Origin: Desulfobulbus sp.
GTDB lineage: Bacteria > Desulfobacterota > Desulfobulbia > Desulfobulbales > Desulfobulbaceae
NCBI GenBank assembly: GCA_031280615.1
Contig: JAITGO010000020.1
Span: 98,482-162,481 of the forward strand
DNA length: 64,000 nt
Reading direction: 5' to 3'
The first letter of the stretch is position 1, and the number at the start of each line of letters is the position of its first letter. The notes beneath the pieces are model-generated. The model worked only from the letters and a program-made list of their open reading frames with translations. It was not told the DNA's origin and ran no database searches. Below are positions 18,103 to 30,873 of the stretch, one piece after another. Both the position numbers and the translations under genes were made by a program.

Positions 18103-18807
18103 CTACCTGCCGAGCGGCTGGGCATTGCGCCGCGGTTTGGGCAGAAGTTGGCGCAGGCTATCGGCCTGGCGGTTGTTCCATTTTTGGTTGATGAGGATGT
18201 CGAAAATCTGCACCGGTTGGCCGTAATAGCGTGCGTTCCAGTCGACCAGCGGGGAAATGGCTGCGCCTTCGAGGCTGACCCCGCCGTAGGCGCCCTGCGA
18301 GCGGCCGAAGGCGAGGATATCGGCGGTCTGAGCCTTGGCCGATCCGCCGATCGGACCGGCGGCAATGGCCACGTCCGCCCCGATTTTGTAGTCGGTGGAC
18401 AGCATGGCGTCGAGCCCCCGGTCGGTCATGATCAAGAGAATGATTTCCGAGACATCGGCACCGATCTGGAATCCCACGGAGACCGAGCCCATGCTGTAAA
18501 AGGCCGGCGAACTCCACTTGTTGGTGGCGGCATCCTGGGCGACCAGCAGGCCTCGTCCTCCGGAGCCGCCGATGATGAAGCCGCCGCGCAGCATCTGCGG
18601 CACGATGAGGATGCCGCGGGCGGAACCGACATTGTTCCGGAACCATTCCAGGTTGGGATCGGCCAGGAATCCTTTGTACACCGAGGTCGCCCGGTCCACC
18701 AGTTCGGCCGGTTCGCCGTAGTAGTCGGCCTTGGCCGGAACCCGAAAGAGCACTGTGGCCAGGATGGCCACCATGGCTATCAGGAAAAGGCGATGGGATC
18801 GCATCAT
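18103..18807 (-). CDS. Exported SYLF/Ysc84 domain protein
   Basis: A 234-residue protein with a signal peptide (cleavage near AKADYY, about residue 28) followed by a Ysc84/SYLF domain: GARGILIVPQM-type segment, GGSGGRGLLVAQD, FYSMGSVSVGFQIGADVSE and TDYKIGADVAIAAGPIG. SYLF domains bind phospholipids in eukaryotes; bacterial members are exported and of unknown role. It is the first gene of the mla operon, 13 bp before mlaE, so a role in lipid handling is likely. GGAGG precedes the start. An alternative start codon is the second Met. Confidence 0.85.
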   Translation of the reverse strand: MMRSHRLFLIAMVAILATVLFRVPAKADYYGEPAELVDRATSVYKGFLADPNLEWFRNNVGSARGILIVPQMLRGGFIIGGSGGRGLLVAQDAATNKWSSPAFYSMGSVSVGFQIGADVSEIILLIMTDRGLDAMLSTDYKIGADVAIAAGPIGGSAKAQTADILAFGRSQGAYGGVSLEGAAISPLVDWNARYYGQPVQIFDILINQKWNNRQADSLRQLLPKPRRNAQPLGR

Positions 18808-18976
18808 GAGGAAAGCCTCCAGGGAAAACGGGGAGCGTTTTTTTGTTGCCGGAAGGAATGATGCTATTGTATCGATCTTTTTTGCACAAGCAAAAAATGG
18901 CCGGCGGCCGGGACGGAGCGAGTGGTCGGGAACACCGGGCCGCGGGGCAGGGGAGCGAAAACGGCGAGAGAAACGG

Positions 18977-19006
18977 CCGCAAACCGGTGTGCCGGCCGGT
19001 TTGCGG
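18977..19006 (-). terminator. Hairpin downstream of rubredoxin
   Basis: A perfect 11-bp stem (18977-18987 with 18996-19006) with an 8-nt loop lies just past the rubredoxin stop. There is no clean T run, so it may slow or end transcription only weakly or stabilise the 3' end. Confidence 0.45.
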
Positions 19007-19026
19007 GGAAACCGTCGATCGGGCGT

Positions 19027-19185
19027 TCAGTCGACGGCGTAGAAGTATTCCTTTTCCGCACCGCACTTCGGACAGACCCAATCGTCCGGCAGGTCGGCGA
19101 AGGCCGTGCCCGGCGCCACGCCGTTTTCGTAATCGCCTTCGGCGGGATCGTAGACGTAACCACAGGGGCATTCCATCTTCTGCAT
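19027..19185 (-). CDS. Rubredoxin
   Basis: A 52-residue rubredoxin; four Cys bind one iron in [13 protein letters not shown] and DWVCPKCGA. The first pair is C-P-C-G (only one residue between the Cys) instead of the usual C-x-x-C-G, which is a deviation worth noting; MxKMECP shows the first Cys directly after Glu. Length matches the family. AGGAG lies before the ATG at 19185; an upstream in-frame start at 19230 lacks such a site. It carries single electrons in anaerobic metabolism or oxygen/superoxide defence. No rubrerythrin or reductase gene is adjacent. Confidence 0.85.
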   Translation of the reverse strand: MQKMECPCGYVYDPAEGDYENGVAPGTAFADLPDDWVCPKCGAEKEYFYAVD

Positions 19186-19531
19186 GGGGCTTCTCCTGAA
19201 ATATAGAGGTTGATGAAAACGTTCCGCCATCTTTGCAAAAAAAGGGCGGAGACAGCCACTTCTTTGCCGGTACAGTATAATTATTTCCCGACCGCGACAA
19301 GGAAAACCCTTGCTGTAAGAAAATATTCTCCTTCATTGTGGTACTTGTGGGTTCGCTTGCCCCTCCTCGTGGATCGGGATGCAAGGGGCAAGAGGGAGGA
19401 AAACGCGGGAAAAGGGCCGGTTGTAAATATAACTCTTGACAAGCTCGGGGGATATCGAGTTAAATGCCAAGTTCTACGACTAATTATTTCCACGCATGAC
19501 GTTCTAGTTGAGGGAAGAGAGGAGGAGTCGC
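19186..19531. other. 346-bp divergent intergenic region between rubredoxin and rplU
   Basis: No gene is seen. The region is AT-rich around 19265-19345. On the minus strand TATACT (+ strand 19274-19279) with TTGTCG (19295-19300), 15 bp apart, could serve rubredoxin. On the plus strand a better promoter precedes rplU. Confidence 0.5.
19436..19465 (+). promoter_or_regulatory. rplU: Candidate promoter of rplU-rpmA
   Basis: A perfect TTGACA at 19436-19441 is followed after 18 bp by TTAAAT at 19460-19465, about 65 bp before the rplU start. The -35 match is full and the -10 match is fair. Confidence 0.55.
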
Positions 19532-19843
19532 ATGTATGCAATAATCCGCACCGGCGGCAAGCAATATCAGGTAGAGGCCGGTGACACGCTTCGCGTCGAG
19601 AAACTGCTGGGCGAAGTGGGCGATACGGTTGAGTTGGCGGATGTTCTGCTGCTGGTTGACGGCGAGACGGTCAAGATCGGCCAGCCCGTGGTCGATGGCG
19701 CCAAGGTGGTGGCCAAGATTGTGGAGCAGGGACGGCACAAGAAGGTGATCGTCTTCAAGAAAAAGCGGCGGAAAGGCTATCAGGTCAAGAAGGGCCACCG
19801 GCAAATGTATACCGCTTTGAATATCGAGACAATTTCGGCATAA
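19532..19843 (+). CDS. rplU: 50S ribosomal protein L21
   Basis: A 103-residue L21: [18 protein letters not shown] at the start, [17 protein letters not shown] with the basic 23S rRNA-binding region, and the usual C-terminal IETISA. The ATG at 19532 has AGGAGGAG upstream; a TTG at 19508 in frame is rejected. It heads the rplU-rpmA-obgE block, an order widely conserved in bacteria. Confidence 0.98.
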   Translation: MYAIIRTGGKQYQVEAGDTLRVEKLLGEVGDTVELADVLLLVDGETVKIGQPVVDGAKVVAKIVEQGRHKKVIVFKKKRRKGYQVKKGHRQMYTALNIETISA

Positions 19844-19866
19844 CAAGTCCATCCGGAGAGTATACC

Positions 19867-20130
19867 ATGGCACATAAGAAAGCAGGCGGCAGTTCCCGCA
19901 ACGGCCGCGACAGCGCTGGCCAACGGCGCGGGGTCAAGCGGTTCGGCGGCCAGGTCGTCAAGGCCGGCAATATCCTGGTGCGGCAATTGGGCACGGTGAT
20001 TCATCCCGGCACCAATGTCGGTTGCGGCCGCGATTACACCCTGTTCGCCAAGATTGACGGTACGGTCAAATTCGAAGATTTCGGCAAGGATCGCAAGCGC
20101 GTTTCCGTCTATCCCGTCGAGCAGGACTGA
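19867..20130 (+). CDS. rpmA: 50S ribosomal protein L27
   Basis: An 87-residue L27 beginning [16 protein letters not shown], the N-terminal tail that reaches the peptidyl-transferase centre, with [16 protein letters not shown] and the [12 protein letters not shown] segment. No N-terminal processing extension like that of Firmicutes is present. It follows rplU by 23 bp. Confidence 0.98.
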   Translation: MAHKKAGGSSRNGRDSAGQRRGVKRFGGQVVKAGNILVRQLGTVIHPGTNVGCGRDYTLFAKIDGTVKFEDFGKDRKRVSVYPVEQD

Positions 20131-20188
20131 TCGTTCTTTCCCGGGAGGTGCGGCGCCTTGCCCGGCGCGGCTTCCCGCGTCACGTTGC

Positions 20189-20226
20189 AACCCGGCATCA
20201 CGATGTGTTGATGCCGGGTTTTTTTC
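20189..20226 (+). terminator. Rho-independent terminator after rpmA
   Basis: A perfect 12-bp stem (20189-20200 with 20209-20220), 8-nt loop, then a run of T (about eight counting the stem end). It separates the ribosomal protein pair from obgE. Confidence 0.92.
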
Positions 20227-20256
20227 GTATTGTCTTCCCTAGCGGCTTGCGGATAG

Positions 20257-22444
<2,188 letters not shown>

Positions 22445-22536
22445 AGCCGCTTTACAATGCCTCCGCTTCACGTCATAGTGGAAGGCGCCTGGCATGCAGG
22501 TAGCAAGATTGAAGCTCTCAGGAGGAGACGACCGCG

Positions 22537-23805
<1,269 letters not shown>

Positions 23806-23808
23806 TCC

Positions 23809-24492
23809 GTGGTTGCAGCGGATGAAGCACTGAGGATCGGGCTGTTCGGCGGTACCTTCGATCCCGTCCACCAGGGCCATATCGAACTGGCGTTGCACGT
23901 GTTGGCCCGCTGCCGGCTCGATCGACTGTTGTTTATCCCGGCCCTGCTGCCGCCGCACAAACAGCAGCCGGTGGCCTCCTTTGCCCACCGGGCGGGCATG
24001 ATCGAAGCCGCCCTGGCCGATTGCCGGCAAACCGACGGCCGCGTCCGCTGCTCGCGCATCGAGGAGCGGCTGCCGGCTCCCTCCTACACGCTCAACACGG
24101 TGCGGGCCTTGATCTCGGAAGAGGCCGGATGCCGGTACAGCCTGGTCATCGGTGCCGATTCGCTGCTCGACCTGCCCCACTGGCATAGGATCGACGAGCT
24201 GTTGCAAACGGTCGATCTGATCGTGGTCAAACGGGACGAGATCGACCGGGCGGCCGTTGACCGGGCGCTGGCTGCCCTGACTCCGGCCTTTGTCCCCAAT
24301 CCCGGCCACTGTGATCGATGGCACGGTCAAGGCGGCCGGATCGCACTCTACCTCGACGATATCGAGTTGCCGGTTTCCTCCTCGGCCATCCGAGAAGAAC
24401 TGGCGAAAGGTATGGCGCCGGCTCTGCTGCCGCCGTCGGTACTGGCCCATGTCCGGCGCCATCGGCTCTACGGCTGGAAGGAGGCCGTGTGA
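23809..24492 (+). CDS. nadD: Nicotinate-nucleotide adenylyltransferase
   Basis: A 227-residue NaMN adenylyltransferase of NAD synthesis. Signature GLFGGTFDPVHQGH near residues 10-24, the nucleotide site GADSLLDLPHW, and SSSAIREEL near the C-terminus. The start is GTG at 23809, 3 bp after the proA stop. Its TGA overlaps the GTG of the next gene in GTGA, so the helicase is translationally coupled to it. Confidence 0.96.
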   Translation: MVAADEALRIGLFGGTFDPVHQGHIELALHVLARCRLDRLLFIPALLPPHKQQPVASFAHRAGMIEAALADCRQTDGRVRCSRIEERLPAPSYTLNTVRALISEEAGCRYSLVIGADSLLDLPHWHRIDELLQTVDLIVVKRDEIDRAAVDRALAALTPAFVPNPGHCDRWHGQGGRIALYLDDIELPVSSSAIREELAKGMAPALLPPSVLAHVRRHRLYGWKEAV

Positions 24493-27400
24493 ACTACATT
24501 GCCGATCTCCATATCCACAGCCACTATTCCCGGGCCACCAGCAAGGCCAGCAATCTGTTCGGCCTGGCCGCCTGGGCCGCGGTCAAGGGGATCGGTGTGG
24601 TGGGCACCGGCGATTTCACCCATCCCGCCTGGTTTGCCCATCTCCACGAATGCCTGGTGGAAGCCGAACCGGGTTTCTTCCGGCTGAAGAACGAACCGGC
24701 CGCCGCGATCGGCGATCTGCTGCCCGCAGGCATCAAGCCGGCAGTGCCGTTGGCCGCCATCCGTTTTGTCCTCAGCGCCGAGATCAGCTCCATCTACAAG
24801 CGCGGCGGCAAGGTCCGCAAGGTGCACAACCTGCTTTATGCGCCGGATTTCGATGCGGTCCGCCGCGTCAACGCCACCCTGGCCACCTTGGGCAACATCA
24901 CCGCCGACGGCCGGCCGATCCTGGGGCTCGATTCTCGGAATCTGCTTGAGATCCTGTTGGAAAAGGCGCCACAGGGCTTTCTGGTCCCGGCCCATATCTG
25001 GACTCCCTGGTTTTCGCTTTTCGGCTCGAAATCGGGATTCGACTCGATCGAGGAGTGCTTCGGCGACCTCGGTTCCCATGTCTTTGCCCTGGAAACCGGC
25101 CTGTCTTCGGACCCGGAGATGAACCGGCTGATCTCGGCCCTGGACCGCTTCACCCTGATCTCCAATTCGGACTGCCATTCGCCGGCAAAACTGGGCCGCG
25201 AAGCCAATCTGTTCGCCACCGATTTCGATTATTTCGCCATGCGGCAAGCCCTGCAAGAGCCGGTCGATGCGGCGGGACAGCAGGTCTTCGCCGCCACGGT
25301 CGAGTTCTATCCCGAGGAGGGCAAGTACCACTGCGACGGCCACCGCAAGTGCCAGGTCTGCCTGGAGCCGGGGGAAACCAGGGCATCCGGCGGGCTCTGT
25401 CCGGTTTGCGGCAAACCCTTGACCGTCGGCGTGCTCCACAGGGTGATGGAGCTGGCCGACCGGGAGCGGCCGCTGTTGCCGTCGGGCAGCCCACGGGTGC
25501 ACAGCCTGGTGCCCCTGACGGAAATGGTGGCCGAACTGCTCGACTGCGGCCCGGCCAGCAAGAAGGTGACGGAAGGCTATGTCCGGCTGATCAACGCTTT
25601 TGGCTCCGAATTCGGGCTGCTGCTCGAAACCCCGGTGGAGGATATCCGGGCCAAGGGGTTTGCGTTGTTGGCCGAGGCGATCGAGCGGGTGCGGTCCAAC
25701 CGGGTGATCCGCAAGCCCGGCTATGACGGCGAATTCGGGGTGATCACCGTTTTTTCCGAAGGTGAGCGCGCCGAATTGTGCGGCCAGGCCAGCCTGTTCG
25801 GCCCGGCAATGGGGCCGGCCCGGAAAACGGCCAGAAAAAGGCAGCAACTGGCACTGCACGAGGACAAGAAGGAAGCGGCGACGGCTCCGACGGCCAGGGA
25901 GTTGAACCGCGAACAGCGACAGGCGGTGGACAGCGCCGCCTCTTTGATCTTGGTCCAGGCCGGGCCGGGTACCGGCAAAACCCACACCCTGGTGAGTCGG
26001 GCCCAGCGACTTGCTGCGCGAGCCGACCGCCCCTGCACGGTGATCACCTTCACCAACAAGGCGGCGGCCGAGGTGCGGGAACGGCTGCAAGGCACGGGAA
26101 CGGAGCAAGTGCCGGTGACGGTTGCCACCTTCCACGGTTATTGCCTGGCCCAGTTGCGGCGCGGTGCCCCGAGCCTGCAGGTGGCGGGACCGGAAGAGCG
26201 GGCCGCCTTGATCGAGGAGCTTTTTCCCGGCTGGCAGGCCAAGGAGCGGGAGGGCTTTTCGCGCGCTCTGGGCGAGCTGTTCAGCCGCCTCGATCCAGAA
26301 AAAGAATATACCGCCGAAATCCGTCGTTATCTCGCCGCTCTGGCGAAACGGTCCCTGATCGACATCGAGGCGGTGGTCCCGCGCACCGTGGAGCTGCTGC
26401 GCCGGGACAACGAGGAGGCCGCCATCATCCGGGCCGCCACCGGCCATCTCCTGGTCGATGAATTCCAGGACGTCAACCAGGCGCAATACGCTCTGGTCGC
26501 GCTCCTGGCGCACACCTCGACCGTGTTTGCCATCGGCGACCCGGATCAGGCGATCTACGGCTTTCGCGGTTCCGATCCGAAGTGGTTCTACACCGTTATC
26601 CAAGAGATGCATCCCGAGGTGCATCACCTGGTCCGCAACTACCGCAGCGCCCCGGTCATCGTCCGGGCGGCCGAACAGTTGATCGCCGGTAATAGCCACC
26701 CCCTGCCGCTGGCGGCGATGCAGCCCTGCTCCACCCGCCAGGGAACCATCCAACGCCAGGAATGCGCCACGCCCGAGCAGGAGGCCCGCTTCATTGCCGA
26801 ACAGATCGAAATCCGCCTGGGCGGCACCTCGCACCGCGGCCTCGAACGGTTCGACCACACCGGCAGTGGCGCAGTCGGCCTGCGCGACATCGGCATCCTC
26901 TATCGCACCGGCCGCCAGGCCGAGGCCATCGGCAAGGTGCTGACGGAACGGGGCCTGCCCTTTCAACTGGTCGATCTCGAAGCCTATTACACCAAGGGCG
27001 ATTGCCGCCTGCTGTACTGGTGGCTGTTGCTGATCGCGGGCCTGGCGGAGCCGGAACAACTGCTGGGGTTGATGCGGCGGGAACAGGGGCTGGGCGAGCA
27101 GGCCTTGCGCTTGCTACGGCTGGTGTTGCGGCAGGTGCTACGGGAACAGGAGGGCGGGCTGGCCGAAATTCCGTTGCTGGGCGGGCCCATCGACGCGGTG
27201 CTCGAACCGCTGCGCCGGCTGCTGGGCCAGATGCGTGGCCTGGCCGTAACCGAACCTGTGACTACGGTGCTCGATGCCCTGGCCACCCGTTACGGGTTCG
27301 ATTCCAAGCAGCCGGACATGGAGCGCCTGTGGCACCAGGCCCTGACCTTTGATCGGTCGCTTCCCGAATTTGCCGCCCATCTGCACCGTTTCAGCGATTC

Positions 27401-27779
27401 GGTGCTCTACGATCCACGTGCCGAGGCACTGACCCTCTCGACCCTCCATGCCGCCAAGGGGTTGGAATTCCCGGTGGTCTTCATCGCCGGTTGCGAGGAA
27501 GGCCTGCTGCCGCTGGCGCCGCGGGCAGCGACATCCCCGGAGATCCAGGCCAACCACCTGGAAGAGGAGCGCCGCCTTTTTTACGTGGGCATCACCAGGG
27601 CCATCGACAGCCTGACCCTCAGCTGGTGCCGGTCGCGCGCCCTCTATGGAGGGCCGGCCGAGGCCCGGCAACCGTCCCGCTTTGTGGACGAGCTGCCCGC
27701 CGACGTCTTTTCCCCGATCCTCAAACCGCGGGTACAGCGCAAGAAACCCGCGATGCGTCAACTCTCCCTTTTTTCGTGA
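24489..27779 (+). CDS. Endonuclease Q-like PHP nuclease fused to UvrD/Rep-type helicase
   Basis: A 1096-residue fusion. Residues 1-420 resemble endonuclease Q: a PHP metal motif at Asp6-x-His8-x-His10-x-His12, SNSDCHSPAKLGREA (about 220-235), and a zinc knuckle with Cys288-x2-Cys291 and Cys304-x2-Cys307. EndoQ nicks DNA 5' of deaminated bases. Residues about 475-1070 are a superfamily 1A helicase: Walker A GPGTGKT (Lys497), TFTNKAAAEVRER, Walker B LLVDEFQD (655-661), GDPDQAIYGFRG, TLHAAKGLEF and VGITRA. The likely role is recognition and strand opening at damaged DNA in one polypeptide. The GTG start overlaps nadD by 4 bp; an upstream extension to 24318 is a nadD shadow. Domain calls are by eye; the linked activity is inferred. 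Confidence 0.88.
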   Translation: MNYIADLHIHSHYSRATSKASNLFGLAAWAAVKGIGVVGTGDFTHPAWFAHLHECLVEAEPGFFRLKNEPAAAIGDLLPAGIKPAVPLAAIRFVLSAEISSIYKRGGKVRKVHNLLYAPDFDAVRRVNATLATLGNITADGRPILGLDSRNLLEILLEKAPQGFLVPAHIWTPWFSLFGSKSGFDSIEECFGDLGSHVFALETGLSSDPEMNRLISALDRFTLISNSDCHSPAKLGREANLFATDFDYFAMRQALQEPVDAAGQQVFAATVEFYPEEGKYHCDGHRKCQVCLEPGETRASGGLCPVCGKPLTVGVLHRVMELADRERPLLPSGSPRVHSLVPLTEMVAELLDCGPASKKVTEGYVRLINAFGSEFGLLLETPVEDIRAKGFALLAEAIERVRSNRVIRKPGYDGEFGVITVFSEGERAELCGQASLFGPAMGPARKTARKRQQLALHEDKKEAATAPTARELNREQRQAVDSAASLILVQAGPGTGKTHTLVSRAQRLAARADRPCTVITFTNKAAAEVRERLQGTGTEQVPVTVATFHGYCLAQLRRGAPSLQVAGPEERAALIEELFPGWQAKEREGFSRALGELFSRLDPEKEYTAEIRRYLAALAKRSLIDIEAVVPRTVELLRRDNEEAAIIRAATGHLLVDEFQDVNQAQYALVALLAHTSTVFAIGDPDQAIYGFRGSDPKWFYTVIQEMHPEVHHLVRNYRSAPVIVRAAEQLIAGNSHPLPLAAMQPCSTRQGTIQRQECATPEQEARFIAEQIEIRLGGTSHRGLERFDHTGSGAVGLRDIGILYRTGRQAEAIGKVLTERGLPFQLVDLEAYYTKGDCRLLYWWLLLIAGLAEPEQLLGLMRREQGLGEQALRLLRLVLRQVLREQEGGLAEIPLLGGPIDAVLEPLRRLLGQMRGLAVTEPVTTVLDALATRYGFDSKQPDMERLWHQALTFDRSLPEFAAHLHRFSDSVLYDPRAEALTLSTLHAAKGLEFPVVFIAGCEEGLLPLAPRAATSPEIQANHLEEERRLFYVGITRAIDSLTLSWCRSRALYGGPAEARQPSRFVDELPADVFSPILKPRVQRKKPAMRQLSLFS

Positions 27780-27782
27780 GTC

Positions 27783-29498
27783 ATGGAAGACAGCACGACC
27801 GCACCCAACCGGGTTACCGAACTTGAGGCCGAGGTCCAGCGACTGGAGAGGGAAAATCGTACCCTGCGGCAGAAGGCGCGGCAGGCCGATTCCGCCAACA
27901 AGGCCAAGTCCGATTTCCTGGCCATGATCAGCCACGAGATTCGCACTCCGATGAACGGGGTGATCGGGATCAGCGAATTGCTGCTCGACACCGAACTGCA
28001 GCCCCGGCAGAAACATTTTGCCCAGCTGATCCGCACCTCGGCCTCCAGCCTGCTGACCTTGATCAACAACCTGCTTGATTTCAGCAAGATCGAGGCGGAG
28101 AAAATGGGCCTGGACATCGAGCCCTTCGACCTGCGGGGCTTGATCGAACAGCTGCTGTCGCTGTACAAGGTGACCGGCAGGAGCAAGGGGCTGACGGTCG
28201 CCGCCGACATCGACCCCAAGCTGGCGTCCCATTACCAGGGCGATAGCTACCGCCTGCGCCAGGTGCTGGTCAATCTGCTCGGCAATGCGGTCAAGTTCAC
28301 CGAACGGGGCACGATTACCCTGCGGGTGAGCCGGGAGGAGACAAAGGGCAGGAAAGAACGGCTCCGGTTCGAGGTCGAGGATTCGGGGATCGGCATCCCC
28401 ACCGAATCGATCGATAAACTGTTCCAGCCGTTCAGCCAGGTGGACAGTTCCTCGACCCGCCGCTACGGCGGTAGCGGCCTGGGATTGTCGATCTGCGCCC
28501 GGCTTGTCAAGCTGATGGGCGGCACCTTCGGGGTGCGGTCCGAATACGGGAGCGGCACCACCTTCTGGTTCGTGATCGCCCTGCCGGTGGCCGGGCCAAT
28601 GCCTGCGGAGCACGGGGGGATGGCTCCGGCCGCCGAAGAGACGTGCCCGGAGGAAACCGTGGCCGCATCGAGTCCGGTGGAAGAGGTGCCGGGCACCGTG
28701 CCACCGCCTTCTTGCGAGGGACCACACAACCCCCGCATCATGATTGTCGACGACGAAGAAACCAACCGCATCGTGATGGCGGAGACCTTTCGCCGCACCG
28801 ATGCCGAGATCGTGTTGGCCTGCAACGGTTTGGAGGCCATCGATCTTTGCCGGGCCGGCCGGTTCGACCTCATCTTCATGGATTGCCAGATGCCGGTGCT
28901 CGACGGTTTCGCCGCCACCCGGATCATTCTCGACGAGGCGGAGCGGCACCGGTATGCCGCCCCGCCCGTGGTCGCCCTGACCGCCGACGCCACCACGGCC
29001 GCGCAGAAAAAATGCCGGGAAGTGGGGATGGTGGATTACCTGGTCAAACCGTTGGATTTCAACAAGTTGCAGGCGGTGCTCGCCCGCTGGCTGCCCGAGT
29101 TGCGCAGCTCCATCCTTCCGGGGACGACAGGGACGGGAGGAGCCGATATACCGGCTGCCCGGGAGCCGGTGGCGGTGAACGAAGCGGTTTTGCGGCGCCT
29201 GCGGGAAAATGTCGGCGACATCACCCCGGTGGTGGCGGTGTTTCTCCGCTCACTCGAACGGCGCCTGGCCGAGTTGGACAAGGCGATACGGGCCAGGGAT
29301 CCCGAGGCGATCAGCAAGGTGGCGCACACGATGAAAGGAAGCAGCAGCCAGTTCGGGGCCGAGGAGCTGGCGCAACTGTGCCTGTTGGCCGAACAGATCG
29401 GCAAGAGCGGGAAGATGCAGCAGATCGACCGGCTTCATGACCAGATCGTCCGTTCCGTCGACCGAGTTAAACGTTTTTTTACGGAACTCCTTGATTGA
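27783..29498 (+). CDS. Soluble hybrid histidine kinase (HisKA-HATPase-REC-HPt)
   Basis: A 571-residue cytoplasmic kinase with no sensor domain or membrane helix. A short coiled coil (about 10-40) leads to HisKA (His51 in [12 protein letters not shown]), an HATPase (N-box [12 protein letters not shown]-boxes DSGIGIP and GGSGLGLSI), a receiver domain with Asp367 in FMDCQMP, and a C-terminal HPt domain with His515 in AHTMKGSS. A complete His-Asp-His relay chain is thus present. It starts 3 bp after the helicase gene, and the next gene has an N-terminal receiver domain, its most likely output. Confidence 0.93.
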   Translation: MEDSTTAPNRVTELEAEVQRLERENRTLRQKARQADSANKAKSDFLAMISHEIRTPMNGVIGISELLLDTELQPRQKHFAQLIRTSASSLLTLINNLLDFSKIEAEKMGLDIEPFDLRGLIEQLLSLYKVTGRSKGLTVAADIDPKLASHYQGDSYRLRQVLVNLLGNAVKFTERGTITLRVSREETKGRKERLRFEVEDSGIGIPTESIDKLFQPFSQVDSSSTRRYGGSGLGLSICARLVKLMGGTFGVRSEYGSGTTFWFVIALPVAGPMPAEHGGMAPAAEETCPEETVAASSPVEEVPGTVPPPSCEGPHNPRIMIVDDEETNRIVMAETFRRTDAEIVLACNGLEAIDLCRAGRFDLIFMDCQMPVLDGFAATRIILDEAERHRYAAPPVVALTADATTAAQKKCREVGMVDYLVKPLDFNKLQAVLARWLPELRSSILPGTTGTGGADIPAAREPVAVNEAVLRRLRENVGDITPVVAVFLRSLERRLAELDKAIRARDPEAISKVAHTMKGSSSQFGAEELAQLCLLAEQIGKSGKMQQIDRLHDQIVRSVDRVKRFFTELLD

Positions 29499-29566
29499 TA
29501 GGCTGTAATTTATACAATAGTCATGTATAGCCGCAAAATATCCCACCCTTTTTTCCATTTTTGCTT

Positions 29567-30871
29567 ATGACGGTTTCCCTGCTCGCCGGTTCCACTCCGG
29601 TCATTTTGATAGTCGACGACGACGAAGTCATCCGCATGCTCATGCGCCAGTTCCTCGAAGGTGAGGGCTATGCCGTGGTTGAGGCCGAGGATGGTCCCGG
29701 GGCCCTGGAAAAATTGGCGGAGCAGGCGTTTGACCTGGTGATCCTCGATATCGCCATGCCGGGCATCGACGGGCCGGAGGTGTGCGAACACATCCGCTCC
29801 GCCATGGCCGATCCTCCGCCGGTCCTGATGGTGACCGCCCTGGACGACGAAAAGAGCATCGAGCGCTCCTACGGTGCCGGCGCCGTGGACTATATCCGCA
29901 AGCCGTTGCGCTGGCCGGTCCTCAAGAACCGCATCCGCTACATCCTGGGATCGCATCGGGCCAAGCAGGAACTGGAGCTTTTGTCGCGCAATTACGAGAT
30001 GATTCTCGATGCCGCCGCCAACGGCATCTGCGGGGTCGACGACCAGGGATTGATCAGCTATATCAACCCCGCCGCCCTGAAGATGCTGGGCTACGGGATC
30101 GAAGAGGTCAGGGAGCGCGATTACCGGACGGTGTTCAAGATTTCCCTGCCCGGCAGCGAGGAGTCTTCCGAGGATTGCTGTCCGTATTTCATCAAGACCG
30201 ACATCAAGAGCACCACCTGCTTCGACGAAGCCCGGATGCTACGCAAGGATGGCACCAGCTTTCCCGTGGATTTCCGGTCAACCCCGATCCGCCAGGGACA
30301 CCGGCTGATCGGCGGGGTGCTGGTGTTCCAGGACGTCACCGAGCGGCAGGAGGCGGCGGAGTTGATCCGCTACATGGCCAATCACGACCCGCTCACCAAT
30401 CTTCCCAACCGCAACTATTTCCGGCGGCGGCTGCCCCAGGCCATTTCCCTGGCCCGGCGCTACGGCCGTATCCTCTGCCTGTTGTTCATCGATCTCGACC
30501 GGTTCAAGCCGATCAACGACCAGTTCGGCCACGGGGTCGGCGACATCGTCCTGATGCAGGTGGCCGAACGGCTGCGCAGCGTCTTGCGGACCTCGGATTC
30601 GGTGTGCCGGTTGGGAGGCGACGAGTTCGTCATCCTCCTGGAAAGCACCGAGGCCCTCGACGGCGCCACCCTGGTGGCCCAGAAGGTGATCGAATCGCTC
30701 AACGAGCCGATCGAGGCGGGCGACCACGTCTGTTTCATCGGCGCCAGCATCGGCATCTCGGTCTTTCCCCTCGACTGCCAGGATGCCGAGACCATGCTCC
30801 GCCATGCCGACATCGCCATGTACGAGGCCAAGAAAAAAGGCCGCAACTGCTGGCAGCTCTACGCCGAATAA
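29567..30871 (+). CDS. Response regulator with PAS and GGDEF domains
   Basis: A 434-residue cytoplasmic protein: REC (about 8-125, Asp61 in VILDIAMPG), PAS (about 145-265, NYEMILDAAANGICGVDDQG) and GGDEF (about 275-430). The active loop is LGGDEF, and FIDLDRFKPIND supplies the metal/GTP site, so it should make c-di-GMP. The start is the ATG at 29567; a TTG at 29561 is possible, and neither has a clear ribosome site. It follows the hybrid kinase and is likely phosphorylated by its HPt domain. It converges, with a gap of only 2 bp, on the CBS gene. Confidence 0.9.
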   Translation: MTVSLLAGSTPVILIVDDDEVIRMLMRQFLEGEGYAVVEAEDGPGALEKLAEQAFDLVILDIAMPGIDGPEVCEHIRSAMADPPPVLMVTALDDEKSIERSYGAGAVDYIRKPLRWPVLKNRIRYILGSHRAKQELELLSRNYEMILDAAANGICGVDDQGLISYINPAALKMLGYGIEEVRERDYRTVFKISLPGSEESSEDCCPYFIKTDIKSTTCFDEARMLRKDGTSFPVDFRSTPIRQGHRLIGGVLVFQDVTERQEAAELIRYMANHDPLTNLPNRNYFRRRLPQAISLARRYGRILCLLFIDLDRFKPINDQFGHGVGDIVLMQVAERLRSVLRTSDSVCRLGGDEFVILLESTEALDGATLVAQKVIESLNEPIEAGDHVCFIGASIGISVFPLDCQDAETMLRHADIAMYEAKKKGRNCWQLYAE

Positions 30872-30873
30872 GC

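Noticed and set aside
24468..27059. An 863-codon open frame antisense to the EndoQ-UvrD gene
   Set aside because: No motifs and biased composition; the sense strand carries nuclease and helicase signatures throughout.
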